Shown: positions 17,511 through 29,373, counted from the stretch's first letter. The stretch is DNA of 64,000 nt from Caballeronia sp. SBC1 (GCF_011493005.1 NZ_CP049157.1:372001-436000); one strand, 5' to 3'. Numbers and translations are program-made. The notes: generated from the letters alone by a model not told the origin.

Positions 17511-17963
17511 CGTGGCTGTTGCAAGATCGAAAGGCCCGGATGCACCTCGCTTCGCCCGGGATCACAGGAGCGCTCCCCGAAGCATGGCGTAGCGTGTGCG
17601 ATGCCATTGATGCCATTGCGCAGGCCCCTGGAATCAGGCCGTTTCAAGCGCGGGAATATTGTGGACAAGCGAGGACTAGCTAACCGCGGCCATTTGCTGT
17701 CCTTCGAACAGTTCTGCAAAACGACATCGGGATAACCTGAAGGTCGCACGACACATCAACTTCATTCCGCTGTGAAGCGCGCGCCCTGCCCGCGCCACAG
17801 AGTCGAGCCGCCCGTGCCTCGGTTGGCTTATGTCTTATCGTATGACCTCGTTGCAGCCCGGCCACACCGTCGTCGCTCAGGCCTGTCGTACGTTGCCACG
17901 GTCCGCTAAACCGGCAGGGTTCACGTACAACGCAAGTTAACTGGTTGTCGGGAGGACGAAAAA
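17511..17963. other. No intact gene seen
   Basis: About 450 bp between the methyltransferase remnant and the secreted hydrolase. Open frames here have no recognisable content. The stretch may hold more of the decayed methyltransferase and the promoter of the next gene. Confidence 0.5.
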
Positions 17964-19052
17964 ATGGAAACTTCTCTGCTGACGAAACGTAGATTGATCC
18001 GTCCTGCAATGGCACTCCTGTGCTGCTGCTTGAGCACGTGGTCTGCGATGACGCGCGCGCAAACCAATCAGCCTGGCGCTCCCTATCCTGTCGGGATGAA
18101 ACAGCTGGAATACGTAGACACGGCACAGGGCAACCGACACCTGGCGCTCACGCTATTTTACCCAGCTATGCTTAGCAAATCCGACATGCCGTTACACATG
18201 ATTTTCTTTACCAACCTGCACCTCTACAAGAACGCTCACATGGTGTCAGACAATGTGAAGCGACCGCTCATCATGTTCTCGCACGGGCATGGCAGCAATG
18301 GGCTCTACTACGCCTGGTTTGCTGAGTTTCTGGCGTCGCGCGGATATATTGTGGCTACGCTCTATCACTACCGCGCCAACACTTACGACGCAACGATCAT
18401 GTACACGAGGAGTAAGCTCTGGCAACGCCCTGTCGACATCAGCAAGGACATCACGTTCCTCCTGAACGATAAAGCCTGGGGACCGCATATCGATCCGAAC
18501 CGGATTGGCGTCGCCGGCCATTCGCAGGGAGGCTTCACGTCGCTCTGGATTGGTGGCGCAATGGTGAACCCGGACAAGTACCTCGCGTACCAACGTCGCT
18601 GGAAGAACAACGAGTTGGTTCCGGCGTCACTGCGCAAGGGGTTGCCGGTCGATGCCAGGCCTGCGCTCAAGGTGTACGACAGCCGTGTCAAGGCGGTTTT
18701 CGCGATGGCGCCAGGCGACTTGCCGGGTTTCGGAATGGACGAGGAAGGGGTTGCTCAACTGAAGGTGCCCGCCTACATCATTGTTGGTGCGAGGGACACA
18801 CAGGCGCCGCCCAAAGAGAACGCCCAATTCGCGGCCAAGTACGCTCCCCGTGCGCAACTGGATGTGATGCCAGGCCTTGTCGACCACGAAATCTTCACCA
18901 ACGAATGCGATCAGGAAGGAAGGGACACGTGGCCGGAATCGTGTATAGATGCGCCGGGCGTAGACCGCACCAAACTGCACGAGTACATTGGAAATGCCGC
19001 GCTGAAGTTCTTCGATACCAACCTGAATGTTCAGCGAAGCCCGCTGAACTAG
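17964..19052 (+). CDS. Exported alpha/beta hydrolase (dienelactone hydrolase/lipase-like)
   Basis: A 362-aa exported hydrolase. Residues 1-32 form a signal peptide (basic start, hydrophobic MALLCCCLSTW, then a TRA end). The oxyanion region is FSHGHGSN, the nucleophile elbow is GHSQGG and a histidine sits in GLVDHEIF. It resembles predicted dienelactone hydrolases or platelet-activating-factor acetylhydrolase-like proteins acting in the periplasm. It stands alone, divergent from nothing and followed by a convergent ArsR gene. Ester hydrolysis is likely; the substrate is unknown. Confidence 0.85.
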   Translation: METSLLTKRRLIRPAMALLCCCLSTWSAMTRAQTNQPGAPYPVGMKQLEYVDTAQGNRHLALTLFYPAMLSKSDMPLHMIFFTNLHLYKNAHMVSDNVKRPLIMFSHGHGSNGLYYAWFAEFLASRGYIVATLYHYRANTYDATIMYTRSKLWQRPVDISKDITFLLNDKAWGPHIDPNRIGVAGHSQGGFTSLWIGGAMVNPDKYLAYQRRWKNNELVPASLRKGLPVDARPALKVYDSRVKAVFAMAPGDLPGFGMDEEGVAQLKVPAYIIVGARDTQAPPKENAQFAAKYAPRAQLDVMPGLVDHEIFTNECDQEGRDTWPESCIDAPGVDRTKLHEYIGNAALKFFDTNLNVQRSPLN

Positions 19053-19109
19053 TCGATCTATAACAAGGTATGCCTAGGTGACCGACACCTCAGTCGATAA
19101 AACCGGCGG

Positions 19110-19409
19110 CTACAGGTGCAACCTGATCTGCACCGCAAAGGCGCGAATAACGTCTTCATTTCGCGATAGAAACATCCACTGACCAACGCGGGTTGAAACA
19201 AGCAATCCCGCCTCGATCAATGCCGCGACGTGCGCTGATACGGTCGATTGAGATAGCCCACTGAGCGCGTGGATTGCATTTGACGGTACCCCGCAGCCCA
19301 GATCGACATGTCCTTGCAAAAAGTATTTGTTCGGCGTCTTTAACCACCTCAAGACCTCGCGTCGGAACGGGTTCGCGAGCGCCCTATAAATTAAATTCTC
19401 GTCAATCAT
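19110..19409 (-). CDS. ArsR family transcriptional regulator
   Basis: A 99-aa winged-helix regulator from the ATG at 19409; an upstream TTG at 19421 is possible. ALANPFRREVLRWLK opens the ArsR fold and LSQSTVSAHVAALIEAGLL is the recognition helix region. A cysteine in DLGCGVPS is present, but no classical CxC metal motif, so it may not sense metal. It converges with the secreted hydrolase gene. Target genes are not evident. Confidence 0.82.
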   Translation of the reverse strand: MIDENLIYRALANPFRREVLRWLKTPNKYFLQGHVDLGCGVPSNAIHALSGLSQSTVSAHVAALIEAGLLVSTRVGQWMFLSRNEDVIRAFAVQIRLHL

Positions 19410-19919
19410 AGATTTCGACAAGCACCACGATAGAAGCTGAACAAACAGGCAGGAGTCGCGAAGCAGCGACTCATGAATCCGTCCTTGGGTTACCGCCCCG
19501 CATCAACCTGGAGCGCGACGTTTGAAGGGGTGGCTGTAGCCGCATCCACGATCCCCCAAGTCTAGTCAGCCGGCAGCGGAGAGGAACACATGGATGTGGC
19601 CATGTCGGGCCAATTAACGCGAGATTTGGGCCAACGCAGGGCCAACGCAGGGCCAACGGTGCTGCTGCGGTAAGGTCGTACGTTTCGTTGCGCTGCACCC
19701 GGACGCTCGACGCTCATTTCGCACCGCTTGAGCCCAGACTCGTTACACAGACGCAAAAGACTCTTACCGGCTAGTGCGTCCCCGTTTTTAGACTATTGCG
19801 GTAACCTAGGCCATCGCTCGTCACTACAGGTCAACAGGCTTGGTCCAGTCGTTCGGTCTCACCCCGACGGAATCGCCGGTATTGGGAAACGGGCTTACCC
19901 ACTCCACCAAGGTCACGGC
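19410..19919. other. Intergenic region with an 11-bp tandem repeat
   Basis: No gene is supported in this roughly 500-bp stretch. GGGCCAACGCA is repeated at 19628-19638 and 19639-19649, followed by a partial third copy from 19650. The region separates an ArsR gene from a GlxA-type regulator. Confidence 0.6.
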
Positions 19920-20930
19920 ATGAAAGTCGCCATTGTCATATTCGATGGTGTGCAAGCGCTCGATGTTGCGGGCCCCCTCGACGTGTTCGCGGAAGCAAAC
20001 ACGATCCTTTCCGAACAGCAGAAATATGAAGTCTGCCTCGTGGGCCCCCGGGCCGGTACCGTGACCTGCTCGAACGGGATGGGGCTTTCCGTTCCGTTCG
20101 GATACGCTGATCTGGACACGCAATGGGACCTGCTACTGATCGCAGGAGGGCCGCAATTGCCCGACGCTCAACTGTCAAATGACTTTCTGGCGTGGCTGCA
20201 AAATCAGGCAAAAAACGCGACACGGTTCGGCTCCGTTTGCACTGGAGCATTCGTGCTCGCACATGCGGGGCTGCTTGACGGCAAGGAAGTGACAACTCAC
20301 TGGGCGGACGCGGGCCGTCTCGCCAACGAATTTCCGCAGGCGTGTGTGCAACCCGACAAGATCTTCGTTCGCGACGGACGCCTCTTTACCTCGGCAGGCG
20401 TCACGGCTGGCATCGACCTGTGCCTGTCGCTTGTCGCCGAAGACTGGGGACACGAGCTGGCAGTGCGTGTCGCAAAGCGTCTTGTCGTCTATATCCAGCG
20501 GGAAGGCGGGCAGTCTCAGTACAGCCCCTATATGGGAACTGGGCGGGACGAAGATCCGATTATCGGCAAGGTGTACCGGTATGTGACCGAGCATATAACC
20601 GATGCGCTGTCGATCGAACAGCTCGCGGGCGCAATTGCAGTGAGCCGACGGACCTTCTCGCGATTATTTGCGAAGTATGCAAAGGTGACGCCATCCGTGT
20701 TTGTTGAGCAGGTTCGCGTCGACAGCGCGAGGAAGTTGCTCGAAGACTCAGATGCACCGCTGAAGACCGTAGCATTTAAATGCGGCTTTCGCAGCGCCAC
20801 GCATATGCGCACGACTTTCTCCCGCCGGCTGGACGTAACACCCAAGCAATATCGGCAACGATTCCGCGGCGAGGCAGGCAAAGAGCCGTGGGCTGATAAC
20901 GCTGCTGGCAAGCAGGTGTCCTATCAATGA
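19920..20930 (+). CDS. GlxA family AraC-type regulator with DJ-1/PfpI domain
   Basis: A 336-aa regulator. Residues 1-180 form a DJ-1/PfpI class I amidotransferase-like domain with the elbow cysteine in FGSVCTGAF (Cys107). The C-terminal 100 residues are an AraC helix-turn-helix pair (LSIEQLAGAIAVSRRTFSRLF, then the CGFRSATHMRTTFSRRL region). The start at 19920 has AAGGT upstream; the longer frame from 19728 is not protein-like. Members control catabolic genes such as those for carnitine or arginine. Its stop overlaps the start of a mug-like gene as ATGA. Confidence 0.92.
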   Translation: MKVAIVIFDGVQALDVAGPLDVFAEANTILSEQQKYEVCLVGPRAGTVTCSNGMGLSVPFGYADLDTQWDLLLIAGGPQLPDAQLSNDFLAWLQNQAKNATRFGSVCTGAFVLAHAGLLDGKEVTTHWADAGRLANEFPQACVQPDKIFVRDGRLFTSAGVTAGIDLCLSLVAEDWGHELAVRVAKRLVVYIQREGGQSQYSPYMGTGRDEDPIIGKVYRYVTEHITDALSIEQLAGAIAVSRRTFSRLFAKYAKVTPSVFVEQVRVDSARKLLEDSDAPLKTVAFKCGFRSATHMRTTFSRRLDVTPKQYRQRFRGEAGKEPWADNAAGKQVSYQ

Positions 20931-21472
20931 CTGTCTCATCTGTCACTGACGTCGATTCCCAACAATCTCTTCCTGATCTTCTTGAACCGGGCTTGTCGCT
21001 AATATTCTGCGGCATCAATCCAGGCATGCGGGCGGCATCGACAGGTCATCATTTTGCGGGCAGGAACAATCGGTTCTGGCGGGTCATGCATCTTGCGGGC
21101 TTTACTCCTGAACAGATTCGTCCCGAAGACGACCGCACGATTCTTCGATATGGCTGCGGTCTCACAACAGTCGTCGCGCGGCCAACAGCACAGGCCGCCG
21201 AGCTGTCGCGATCGGAGATTGAACTGGCCGGCGATGCTTTTCGGCGGAAGATCGAGCACTACGCACCGCGGTATGTCGTTTTCCTTGGGAAGATGGCGCT
21301 CTCGGCGATCTCCGGCACGCGCAATATCGATTGGGGACCACAAACCAAACCATTCGGCGGCGCCCGCGCGTGGGTCTTGCCCAATCCAAGCGGACTGAAC
21401 AGGGCGTTCGATCTCAATGCGCTGGTGGCCGCCTACCGGGAAGTCCGCATTGCAGTAGCGTCGCCGCCCTGA
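20927..21472 (+). CDS. mug: G/U mismatch-specific DNA glycosylase
   Basis: A 181-aa uracil-DNA glycosylase-fold protein. It has the Mug-type motif GINPG (residues 29-33; Asn31 is the catalytic-type residue) and the late NPSGLNR motif that inserts into DNA. Known members remove uracil or thymine-derived bases from mismatches. It is translationally coupled to the GlxA-type regulator. Its last 40 bp overlap the 3' end of the convergent LysR gene. Confidence 0.9.
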   Translation: MTVSSVTDVDSQQSLPDLLEPGLSLIFCGINPGMRAASTGHHFAGRNNRFWRVMHLAGFTPEQIRPEDDRTILRYGCGLTTVVARPTAQAAELSRSEIELAGDAFRRKIEHYAPRYVVFLGKMALSAISGTRNIDWGPQTKPFGGARAWVLPNPSGLNRAFDLNALVAAYREVRIAVASPP

Positions 21473-22365
21473 AGATGCGCGTTGTTGCGCAGTGTCTCGG
21501 TCACGAATTCCACGAAAGCGCGAATCTTGCCGCTCGCGCTTCGCCGTTCCACATGCAACAGGCTCACCGGGGTCGACTCTGGCTCGAATGCGCTCAGGAC
21601 AGGTTGGAGCCTGCCATCGGCTACCTCAGGAGCCGCCTGATACGACAGCAACTGGATTATCCCTACACCGTCGACGGCGGCGAGCACGGCAGCGGCACCG
21701 AGGTCGACAATCATCCGGGGCCGAAGCCTGACAGGCAACCTCGAACCGTTCTCGTTGAACACCCACTCAAGCGGCAGCGAGACGCCCGTGAAGGACACAC
21801 AGTGGTGATTGGCCAGATCCCTGGGGTGAAGGGGTTCCCCGTGCGCGGCGAGATAAGAAGGAGCCGCGTACGTTCGACGCCGCACAAAACCCAACGGAAC
21901 AGCGAAGGTCGAGGAGTCGCCGAGATGGCCGACACGGATGGCAATATCCACACCTTCCTCTAAAAGCCGCGTGGTTCGATCGGCGTACACCGCATTGATG
22001 TTGACGTCGGGATAACGCAGCGCGAACGCGTTGACCAGCGGAGCGACATAGCGCTGGCCAAACAGGACCGGTGCGGAAATAGTCAACGTACCCACGGGAT
22101 TGAGTTGATCAGCCGCAATGGTTGCTTCCGCATCCGTGATGGCGTCCAACACCTTCCTGCAGGCTTCGAGGTAGGTCATGCCTGCATCGGTCGGACGAAC
22201 CGTTCGAGTCGTCCGGGCAAGCAGAGGTGTGCCAAGACGGGATTCCAGCGAACTGACCGCCCGCGAGACCGCGGCGGACGACATTCCGACTTTGTCGGCC
22301 GCGCCCGTAAAGCTGCCTCGGTCGACGATGGCTACAAAAATCTCCATCTCACGCAATTTATCCAT
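21433..22365 (-). CDS. LysR family transcriptional regulator
   Basis: A 310-aa LysR-type regulator from the ATG at 22365, with a GGGAAG stretch upstream; a GTG at 22377 is the alternative. The helix-turn-helix is FTGAADKVGMSSAAVSRAVS. The effector domain has the DVNINAVYADR and VDIAIRVGHLGDSS elements typical of the oxidoreductase-linked LysR group. It overlaps mug by 40 bp and is divergent from the monooxygenase-efflux genes beginning at 22720, which are its likely targets. Confidence 0.9.
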   Translation of the reverse strand: MDKLREMEIFVAIVDRGSFTGAADKVGMSSAAVSRAVSSLESRLGTPLLARTTRTVRPTDAGMTYLEACRKVLDAITDAEATIAADQLNPVGTLTISAPVLFGQRYVAPLVNAFALRYPDVNINAVYADRTTRLLEEGVDIAIRVGHLGDSSTFAVPLGFVRRRTYAAPSYLAAHGEPLHPRDLANHHCVSFTGVSLPLEWVFNENGSRLPVRLRPRMIVDLGAAAVLAAVDGVGIIQLLSYQAAPEVADGRLQPVLSAFEPESTPVSLLHVERRSASGKIRAFVEFVTETLRNNAHLQGGDATAMRTSR

Positions 22366-22719
22366 TTCGCTTCCCACCCTTATCGGCGCGTCTACACGTC
22401 GTGATTCTATGCGTTGTGATCCGCATGGTGACGATCCACGTCATCTAATGATTCAAGGAAGATACTGAATGTTCAACGCTGAAGTCTTTTGAGCTGGCAG
22501 GTAGCGGCTTTTTATGATTTTCCCGCGTCAGCGGAGTTTGCCTTATCAGTTGGCAAAGGACTCTTTCAGGTAGTGATGGTTATAGAGGGCGTCCATGGCC
22601 GGTTGGCAAGATTCATCAATTCATTGGCCCAATACCTCACTAGCCTGAGCTCCTATGAATGTGGCTGATCTTGGACAATGACTACACGCCGCACAACCAA
22701 CCAAACGAACGAGGTGCTC
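22366..22719. other. Divergent promoter region, no gene seen
   Basis: About 350 bp between the LysR gene and the monooxygenase-like gene. I see no coding potential and no strong hairpin. It should contain the promoters and any LysR operator for the efflux genes. Confidence 0.5.
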
Positions 22720-23394
22720 ATGTTTTCCGCGATGCTTGAAGTTCACCCCATACCCGAACAGTTCGACGCGTATCTCGGCATGGCCAAGATGCTGCGCCCC
22801 GAACTCGAGAAGATTGACGGGTTTATCGACAACAACCGCTATGCAAGTCTCTCGCGTAAGGGATGGCTTCTTTCGCTGTCGAGCTGGCGCGACGAGAAGT
22901 CGCTCATCCGCTGGCGTACCCAGACGACGCACCACAAGATCATGCAAGCTGCGCGTGACCGGGTATTTTCCGACTATCGCTTGCGCATTGGCCAGACCGT
23001 CAGCGATACCCAACTACCCGCGGGACAGGTCTTGCTTGAGCAACGCCTGGATGTCACTGAGGTGGGCCAAGGCACGGCGGTGACGCTGCATGACGGAAAA
23101 TTCTCGCCGGAGTGGGTCAAGCAGAGTAGCGCAGAAATGGTGGCGAAATCACTTGGAGTGGATACAAGCGCGCCTGGCCTCGTTTCCTGGGACGTATTCG
23201 ACGCACTGATGGCACCGGGGGACGTGATCGCGGTGGTGACGTGGCGCGACCATAAGGCGGCTGTTGCGTTGGAACGCAATGAGCCGACGGCGGATGCTTC
23301 GCGCCTGCGCAATATCCGCATCATCCGGGAATATGGAATGTTCGATCGCCGGGAAGCACCGCAATACTTTAAAGAGGTGCAACCTCAGGCGTAA
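22720..23394 (+). CDS. Antibiotic biosynthesis monooxygenase-domain protein
   Basis: A 224-aa protein from the ATG at 22720 (GAGG upstream). The first 100 residues are an ABM-type ferredoxin-like domain (FSAMLEVHPIPEQFDAYL, then DGFIDNNRYAS and LSLSSWRDEKSLIRWR). The second half resembles another such domain (VISW-like VAVVTWRDHKAA), suggesting a tandem fold. These proteins oxidise quinols or aromatic compounds without a cofactor, or act as stress dimers. It precedes the efflux operon by 106 bp and may process the exported compound. Confidence 0.8.
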   Translation: MFSAMLEVHPIPEQFDAYLGMAKMLRPELEKIDGFIDNNRYASLSRKGWLLSLSSWRDEKSLIRWRTQTTHHKIMQAARDRVFSDYRLRIGQTVSDTQLPAGQVLLEQRLDVTEVGQGTAVTLHDGKFSPEWVKQSSAEMVAKSLGVDTSAPGLVSWDVFDALMAPGDVIAVVTWRDHKAAVALERNEPTADASRLRNIRIIREYGMFDRREAPQYFKEVQPQA

Positions 23395-23457
23395 GCCGGT
23401 CGCATGCCGTTACGAGTGTTGGAGGACCGTCGCTTTTCACGTGACCTTCAACTATCA

Positions 23458-25252
<1,795 letters not shown>

Positions 25253-25264
25253 GGGACCGAATTT

Positions 25265-26353
25265 ATGTCATCCGTTGCTCGCTCTCCCATCAAGATCATT
25301 CGTGTTGCCGCTCTGGTTGTCGCGGTTAGCGTTGGCGCATTCGCTTGCTCAAGGTTGTTGGGCCGCTCGAATACCGAATCCACGAACGATGCTTACGTAG
25401 AGGCCGATTTCACGCTCGTCGCACCGCGTATTGCCGGTCAGATATCCGACGTATTCGTCAAGGATAACCAATCAGTAACGGCCGGCCAATTGCTGATACA
25501 AGTTGATGACCGCGACTTCAAGGCCGCATTGATGAGTGCAGAAGCGGACGTGGCAGCGGCAAAGGCGTCAGTTGCGAACTACGATGCCGAGATTGCGCGG
25601 CAGCCCTCGCTCGTCGCGCAGGCACGCGCGACGCTCAAATCCGACGACGCATCGATCGAGTTTGCGCGAGCCAACGCATCTCGGTACCAGAATCTCTCGG
25701 AAGCCGGTGCAGGAACGGCTCAGGAACAACAGCACGCGTCGAGCACCCTCGCCGAGCAACTCGCGCAGCAGGCGCACGACCGGGCCGCGCTGGCGTCGAC
25801 CCAGCAGAACCTGGACGTACTGGATACCCAGCGCGACAAAGCGGCCGGCGCGCTCGCACGCACCGAGGCGGCGCTCGAGCAGGCGAAGCTCAATCTGTCC
25901 TATACGGAAATTCGCGCGCCGGTCGACGGCAAGGTTGGGCGGCGTTCCGCGCGGGTTGGCGCATTCGTGACGCCCGGTTCGCCGGTTCTCGCGATAGTGC
26001 CGCTTTCCGACGCCTATGTCGTCGCCAACTTCCAGGAAAACCAGATCACTAACATGCGTCCTGGCGAGAGCGTGAAGATCAAGGTCGACAGCTTTCCTGG
26101 CGTGGTGATTCGCGGCCGTGTCGATAGTCTTGCCCCTGCAACTGGCGTGAGCTTTGCCCCTATCGCACCCGACAACGCGACGGGCAACTTCACGAAGGTC
26201 GTCCAACGCGTACCGGTCAAGATCACTATTGATCAAGGTCAGGAGGCGGCGTCTGCGTTGAGCGTGGGGCTTTCTGTGGAGACGGACGTCGCCGTCGGCC
26301 AGCATGGCAAAGAGGTGGCCGAAGCAGTGGCGGAAGCGGGAGATAGAAAATGA
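25265..26353 (+). CDS. HlyD/EmrA family membrane fusion protein
   Basis: A 362-aa periplasmic adaptor. One N-terminal membrane helix (RVAALVVAVSVGAFACS) is followed by a lipoyl-type half (VEADFTLVAPRIAGQISDVF), a long Ala/Gln-rich coiled-coil hairpin near residues 80-215 and the second lipoyl half with LSYTEIRAPVDGKV. The beta-barrel follows (VVANFQENQ). It links the DHA2 pump to the outer membrane channel and overlaps the channel gene by ATGA. Confidence 0.92.
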   Translation: MSSVARSPIKIIRVAALVVAVSVGAFACSRLLGRSNTESTNDAYVEADFTLVAPRIAGQISDVFVKDNQSVTAGQLLIQVDDRDFKAALMSAEADVAAAKASVANYDAEIARQPSLVAQARATLKSDDASIEFARANASRYQNLSEAGAGTAQEQQHASSTLAEQLAQQAHDRAALASTQQNLDVLDTQRDKAAGALARTEAALEQAKLNLSYTEIRAPVDGKVGRRSARVGAFVTPGSPVLAIVPLSDAYVVANFQENQITNMRPGESVKIKVDSFPGVVIRGRVDSLAPATGVSFAPIAPDNATGNFTKVVQRVPVKITIDQGQEAASALSVGLSVETDVAVGQHGKEVAEAVAEAGDRK

Positions 26354-27900
26354 GCGAGAATAACTTTCCCTTCGGCGCGTTAGTGTTGGAGATATTGGCG
26401 TGCCTTGTGATAGCGGGCTGCACGGTCGGGCCGGATTTCCAACCTCCAATCACCTCCGCGCCGCCGGAAGTCTTTGATCGTACCCAAGCTGCGCAAGCAC
26501 CGAGCAAGGCTGTCGAATCTGGTTTCAACTCAGATTGGTGGACACTGTTTAACGACCCCACGTTGAACGCGCTCGAACAGCAACTGGCCGATGCGAACCT
26601 CGATGTGGCCGCGGCGTCGGCACGCCTTCGGCAAAGCCGGGCCGAACAGCGCGTGGCGGGTGCCGCGGAATATCCCACGCTGGACGGCGCAGCGTCGTAC
26701 GATCGCGAGCGCGGAAGCGAGAACGGTATTCTGTCGCTGCTCGGGGTTACCCCGACCGAAACACAGCCGCAATCCGCTTCGGGTAGTGCGCCGCTTGGCG
26801 TGGCGCCGTTGCCGGGCTCGAAGGGTTCACCGGCTTACAACCTCTATCAAGCAGGCTTCGATGCATCGTGGGAACTCGATATCTGGGGCCGGAATCGACG
26901 CGGCATCGAAGCCGCAAGCGCGCTGGCGGACGCTTCCTACGAAGACCGAAATGCCGTCTTGTTGTCTGCTCGCGCCGAGCTCGCGCGAGACTATATCGAG
27001 TTGCGCGACATGCAGTCATTGTTACGGATTGCGAAACAAAATCTCGAGATTGCTCGCAATACCACGAAGCTTACTCAGGTCCGGGTGCATGAAGGCGTGA
27101 CGACGGATCTGGACGTGGCCAACGCGTCCGCGCAGGCGGAGTCAATCGAAAGTCTGATTCCGACGCTTGAATCGCGATGCGAAACCACGATCAACGCGAT
27201 TGGCGTATTGCTTGCCGAGGAGCCGGGCGCGCTTCGTCAAACGCTTGGCGAGCCGCATGACGTGCCCGAGCTACCTGCACAGGTGCCTATCGGCTTTCCG
27301 TCGGAGCTGGTGCAACGCAGGCCCGATATAAGGCGAGCGGAAGCGCAACTGCATGCAGCCACGGCGTCGATCGGCATGGCAAAAGCCGATTTTTATCCGC
27401 GTATATCGCTGAATGGCAGCGCGGGTTTCCAGACTCTTCAGCTTTCGAGCCTCGCCAACTGGGCGTCGGGACAGTTTGTTGTCGGACCCTCCATCACAAT
27501 GCCGATCTTCGAGGGCGGGCGCCTCAAGGGGACACTGCACCTACGCGAGGCGCAACAACAGGAGGCCGCGATCGTCTACAAACACACGGTACTTGAAGCT
27601 TGGCGCGAGGTGGACGATGCACTTGTTGTCTACGATGCCGAGCAGCGGCGGCGCGATCGGCTGACGGCGGTGGTTGCGCTGAACCAGCGCGCACTCTCGG
27701 TAGCGCAACAGCGCTACAAAGCTGGGGCAGTTGATTATCTCGACGTGCTGAACGTGCAGAAGCAACTGCTGGACGGCCAGAGCAACCTGGAAGAAAGCAA
27801 GGCGAGCGCTGCCGCGAATCTCATCACCCTCTGCAAGGCGCTCGGCGGCGGCTGGGAATCGACTTACCCCGATAGACGTCTCGCGTTGAAGGACCACTGA
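26350..27900 (+). CDS. Outer membrane efflux lipoprotein (NodT/OprM type)
   Basis: A 516-aa outer membrane factor. The N-terminal signal ends in a lipobox (VIAGC), followed by TVGPDF, the usual start of OprM/NodT proteins. Two internally repeated channel halves are present, each with long helices and FDASWELDIWGR-type and PSELVQRRPDIRRAE-type motifs. It completes the tripartite DHA2 system and is coupled to the adaptor by ATGA. No terminator was picked out by eye downstream. Confidence 0.92.
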   Translation: MSENNFPFGALVLEILACLVIAGCTVGPDFQPPITSAPPEVFDRTQAAQAPSKAVESGFNSDWWTLFNDPTLNALEQQLADANLDVAAASARLRQSRAEQRVAGAAEYPTLDGAASYDRERGSENGILSLLGVTPTETQPQSASGSAPLGVAPLPGSKGSPAYNLYQAGFDASWELDIWGRNRRGIEAASALADASYEDRNAVLLSARAELARDYIELRDMQSLLRIAKQNLEIARNTTKLTQVRVHEGVTTDLDVANASAQAESIESLIPTLESRCETTINAIGVLLAEEPGALRQTLGEPHDVPELPAQVPIGFPSELVQRRPDIRRAEAQLHAATASIGMAKADFYPRISLNGSAGFQTLQLSSLANWASGQFVVGPSITMPIFEGGRLKGTLHLREAQQQEAAIVYKHTVLEAWREVDDALVVYDAEQRRRDRLTAVVALNQRALSVAQQRYKAGAVDYLDVLNVQKQLLDGQSNLEESKASAAANLITLCKALGGGWESTYPDRRLALKDH

Positions 27901-28009
27901 GGGGTGCATTCCGCCGGAAATGCACGCGACTGATCGCACTCCTTAGTTGCAATCCAACGTGACGAATATAAGCAATCGCCTGGTGACGAACCATGGGTAA
28001 TTTATCGCA

Positions 28010-28396
28010 CTAAAGCTGAGCTTCAATAGCCGCCTTATCTATAACCGACCATACCTGCTCGATCTTTCCTTCCCGAAACTGATAGAACACATTCTCTGTA
28101 AAGGAAACTTTCTTCCCGTTCACAGGAAGGCCAAGGAAAGTTCCCTTTGGCGTGCAGGCGAAGCCTAGCCGGGCGGCTACGCAAGGCGAATCGGAAATCA
28201 GCAGATGAATGTTGAAATAAAGGTCCGGAATTTCACTAAAGTCTCTCTCCAGCATTGCGCGATAACCTGATAAGCCAATCCGCTGATCGTTGTAGTACAC
28301 GTCCTCATGAACGAACTGCTCCAAGTGCGACCAGTCCTGCTTGTTCAGGCAGGCAATGTAGCCTCGATAGACGTTTGAGAGGTCGATTTTATTCAT
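28010..28396 (-). CDS. SnoaL-like polyketide cyclase/ester cyclase family protein
   Basis: A 128-aa NTF2-like fold protein. Motifs are YIACLNKQDWSHLEQFVHEDVYY near the N-terminus and GKKVSFTENVFYQFREGKI near the end, which match the SnoaL/ester cyclase family. It is a single-domain cytoplasmic protein, probably a dimer. It lies downstream of a LysR gene on the same strand. The function cannot be fixed. Confidence 0.8.
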   Translation of the reverse strand: MNKIDLSNVYRGYIACLNKQDWSHLEQFVHEDVYYNDQRIGLSGYRAMLERDFSEIPDLYFNIHLLISDSPCVAARLGFACTPKGTFLGLPVNGKKVSFTENVFYQFREGKIEQVWSVIDKAAIEAQL

Positions 28397-28479
28397 GGCA
28401 ATTGCCCTGTCCTTTTACAAGGTCCCTGCCGCAAAGCAGGACGAGTTGAAATTCCACACCAACCGTTCACATTGGCGCG

Positions 28480-29373
28480 CTAAGACCTGAAGCGCAACGC
28501 TTCGATCAACACCGCCAAGGCTCGTGAAGACTGGCGGCGGCTCGGGTAATACAGGTGATAGCCGGGAAACACCGGACACCAGGCCTTGAGAACCGGCTTG
28601 AGTCGTCCATCGGCAACATACGGCTGCGACAGATCTTCAGGAATATAAGCGAGCCCGCCGCCGGCAAGCGCGGCAGCGAGCATCTGGTTCGTTCCGTTGA
28701 AAATCCACTGACCGTCCACGCGCACCTTCACTTCGTGCCCTGCCTTTTTAAACTCCCACGCGTACAAACCGCCATGGGTTGGCAGCCGCAGATTGATGCA
28801 GTTGTGCCCCGTCAGCTCATGAGGCGTTTTCGGCCGCGTGCGTTTTGCGAAGTAGGAAGGCGCGCCGACAACAACCATGCGCATGTCGGGCGAAATAGGC
28901 ACAGCAATCATGTCTTTTGCCACCTGATCGCCGAGACGAACGCCAACGTCATACCGTTGCGCGACGATATCGGTCAATCCATAGTCGACGATGATTTCGA
29001 CCTTGATATCTGGATAGTCGAGCAGCAGCCCGGCCAGCTTTGGCTGAAGTATGGTTGCCGCAGCATGTTCGTCCGTCGTGATGCGAATGGTGCCGGCAGG
29101 TTTATCGCGCAGCTCGCTCAGCGCCGCCAGTTCTTCATCGATCTCGTCAAACCGCGGCCCCACGGTCGCAAGCAGCCGCTCGCCCGCAGGCGTGGGCGAG
29201 ACGCTGCGCGTCGTCCGCGTCAAGAGCCGCAGCCCTAGCCTCGACTCGAGTCCGCGGATAGTGTGGCTCAACGCCGATTGCGACACGCCAAGCTTGGCGG
29301 CCGCCTTGGTAAAGCTCTGCTCGCGCGCCACGGCGACGAACGCCAGCAAGTCGTTGAGGTTTTCGCGGGCCAT
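28480..29373 (-). CDS. LysR family transcriptional regulator
   Basis: A 297-aa LysR-type regulator. The helix-turn-helix is SFTKAAAKLGVSQSALSHTIRGLE. The effector domain has DVGVRLGDQVAKDMIAVPI and the late GYHLYYPSRRQ element, typical of the group next to aldo/keto reductases and SDRs. It is upstream of the SnoaL-like gene and downstream of another LysR gene on the same strand. The two LysR proteins resemble each other throughout, suggesting an old duplication. Confidence 0.92.
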   Translation of the reverse strand: MARENLNDLLAFVAVAREQSFTKAAAKLGVSQSALSHTIRGLESRLGLRLLTRTTRSVSPTPAGERLLATVGPRFDEIDEELAALSELRDKPAGTIRITTDEHAAATILQPKLAGLLLDYPDIKVEIIVDYGLTDIVAQRYDVGVRLGDQVAKDMIAVPISPDMRMVVVGAPSYFAKRTRPKTPHELTGHNCINLRLPTHGGLYAWEFKKAGHEVKVRVDGQWIFNGTNQMLAAALAGGGLAYIPEDLSQPYVADGRLKPVLKAWCPVFPGYHLYYPSRRQSSRALAVLIEALRFRS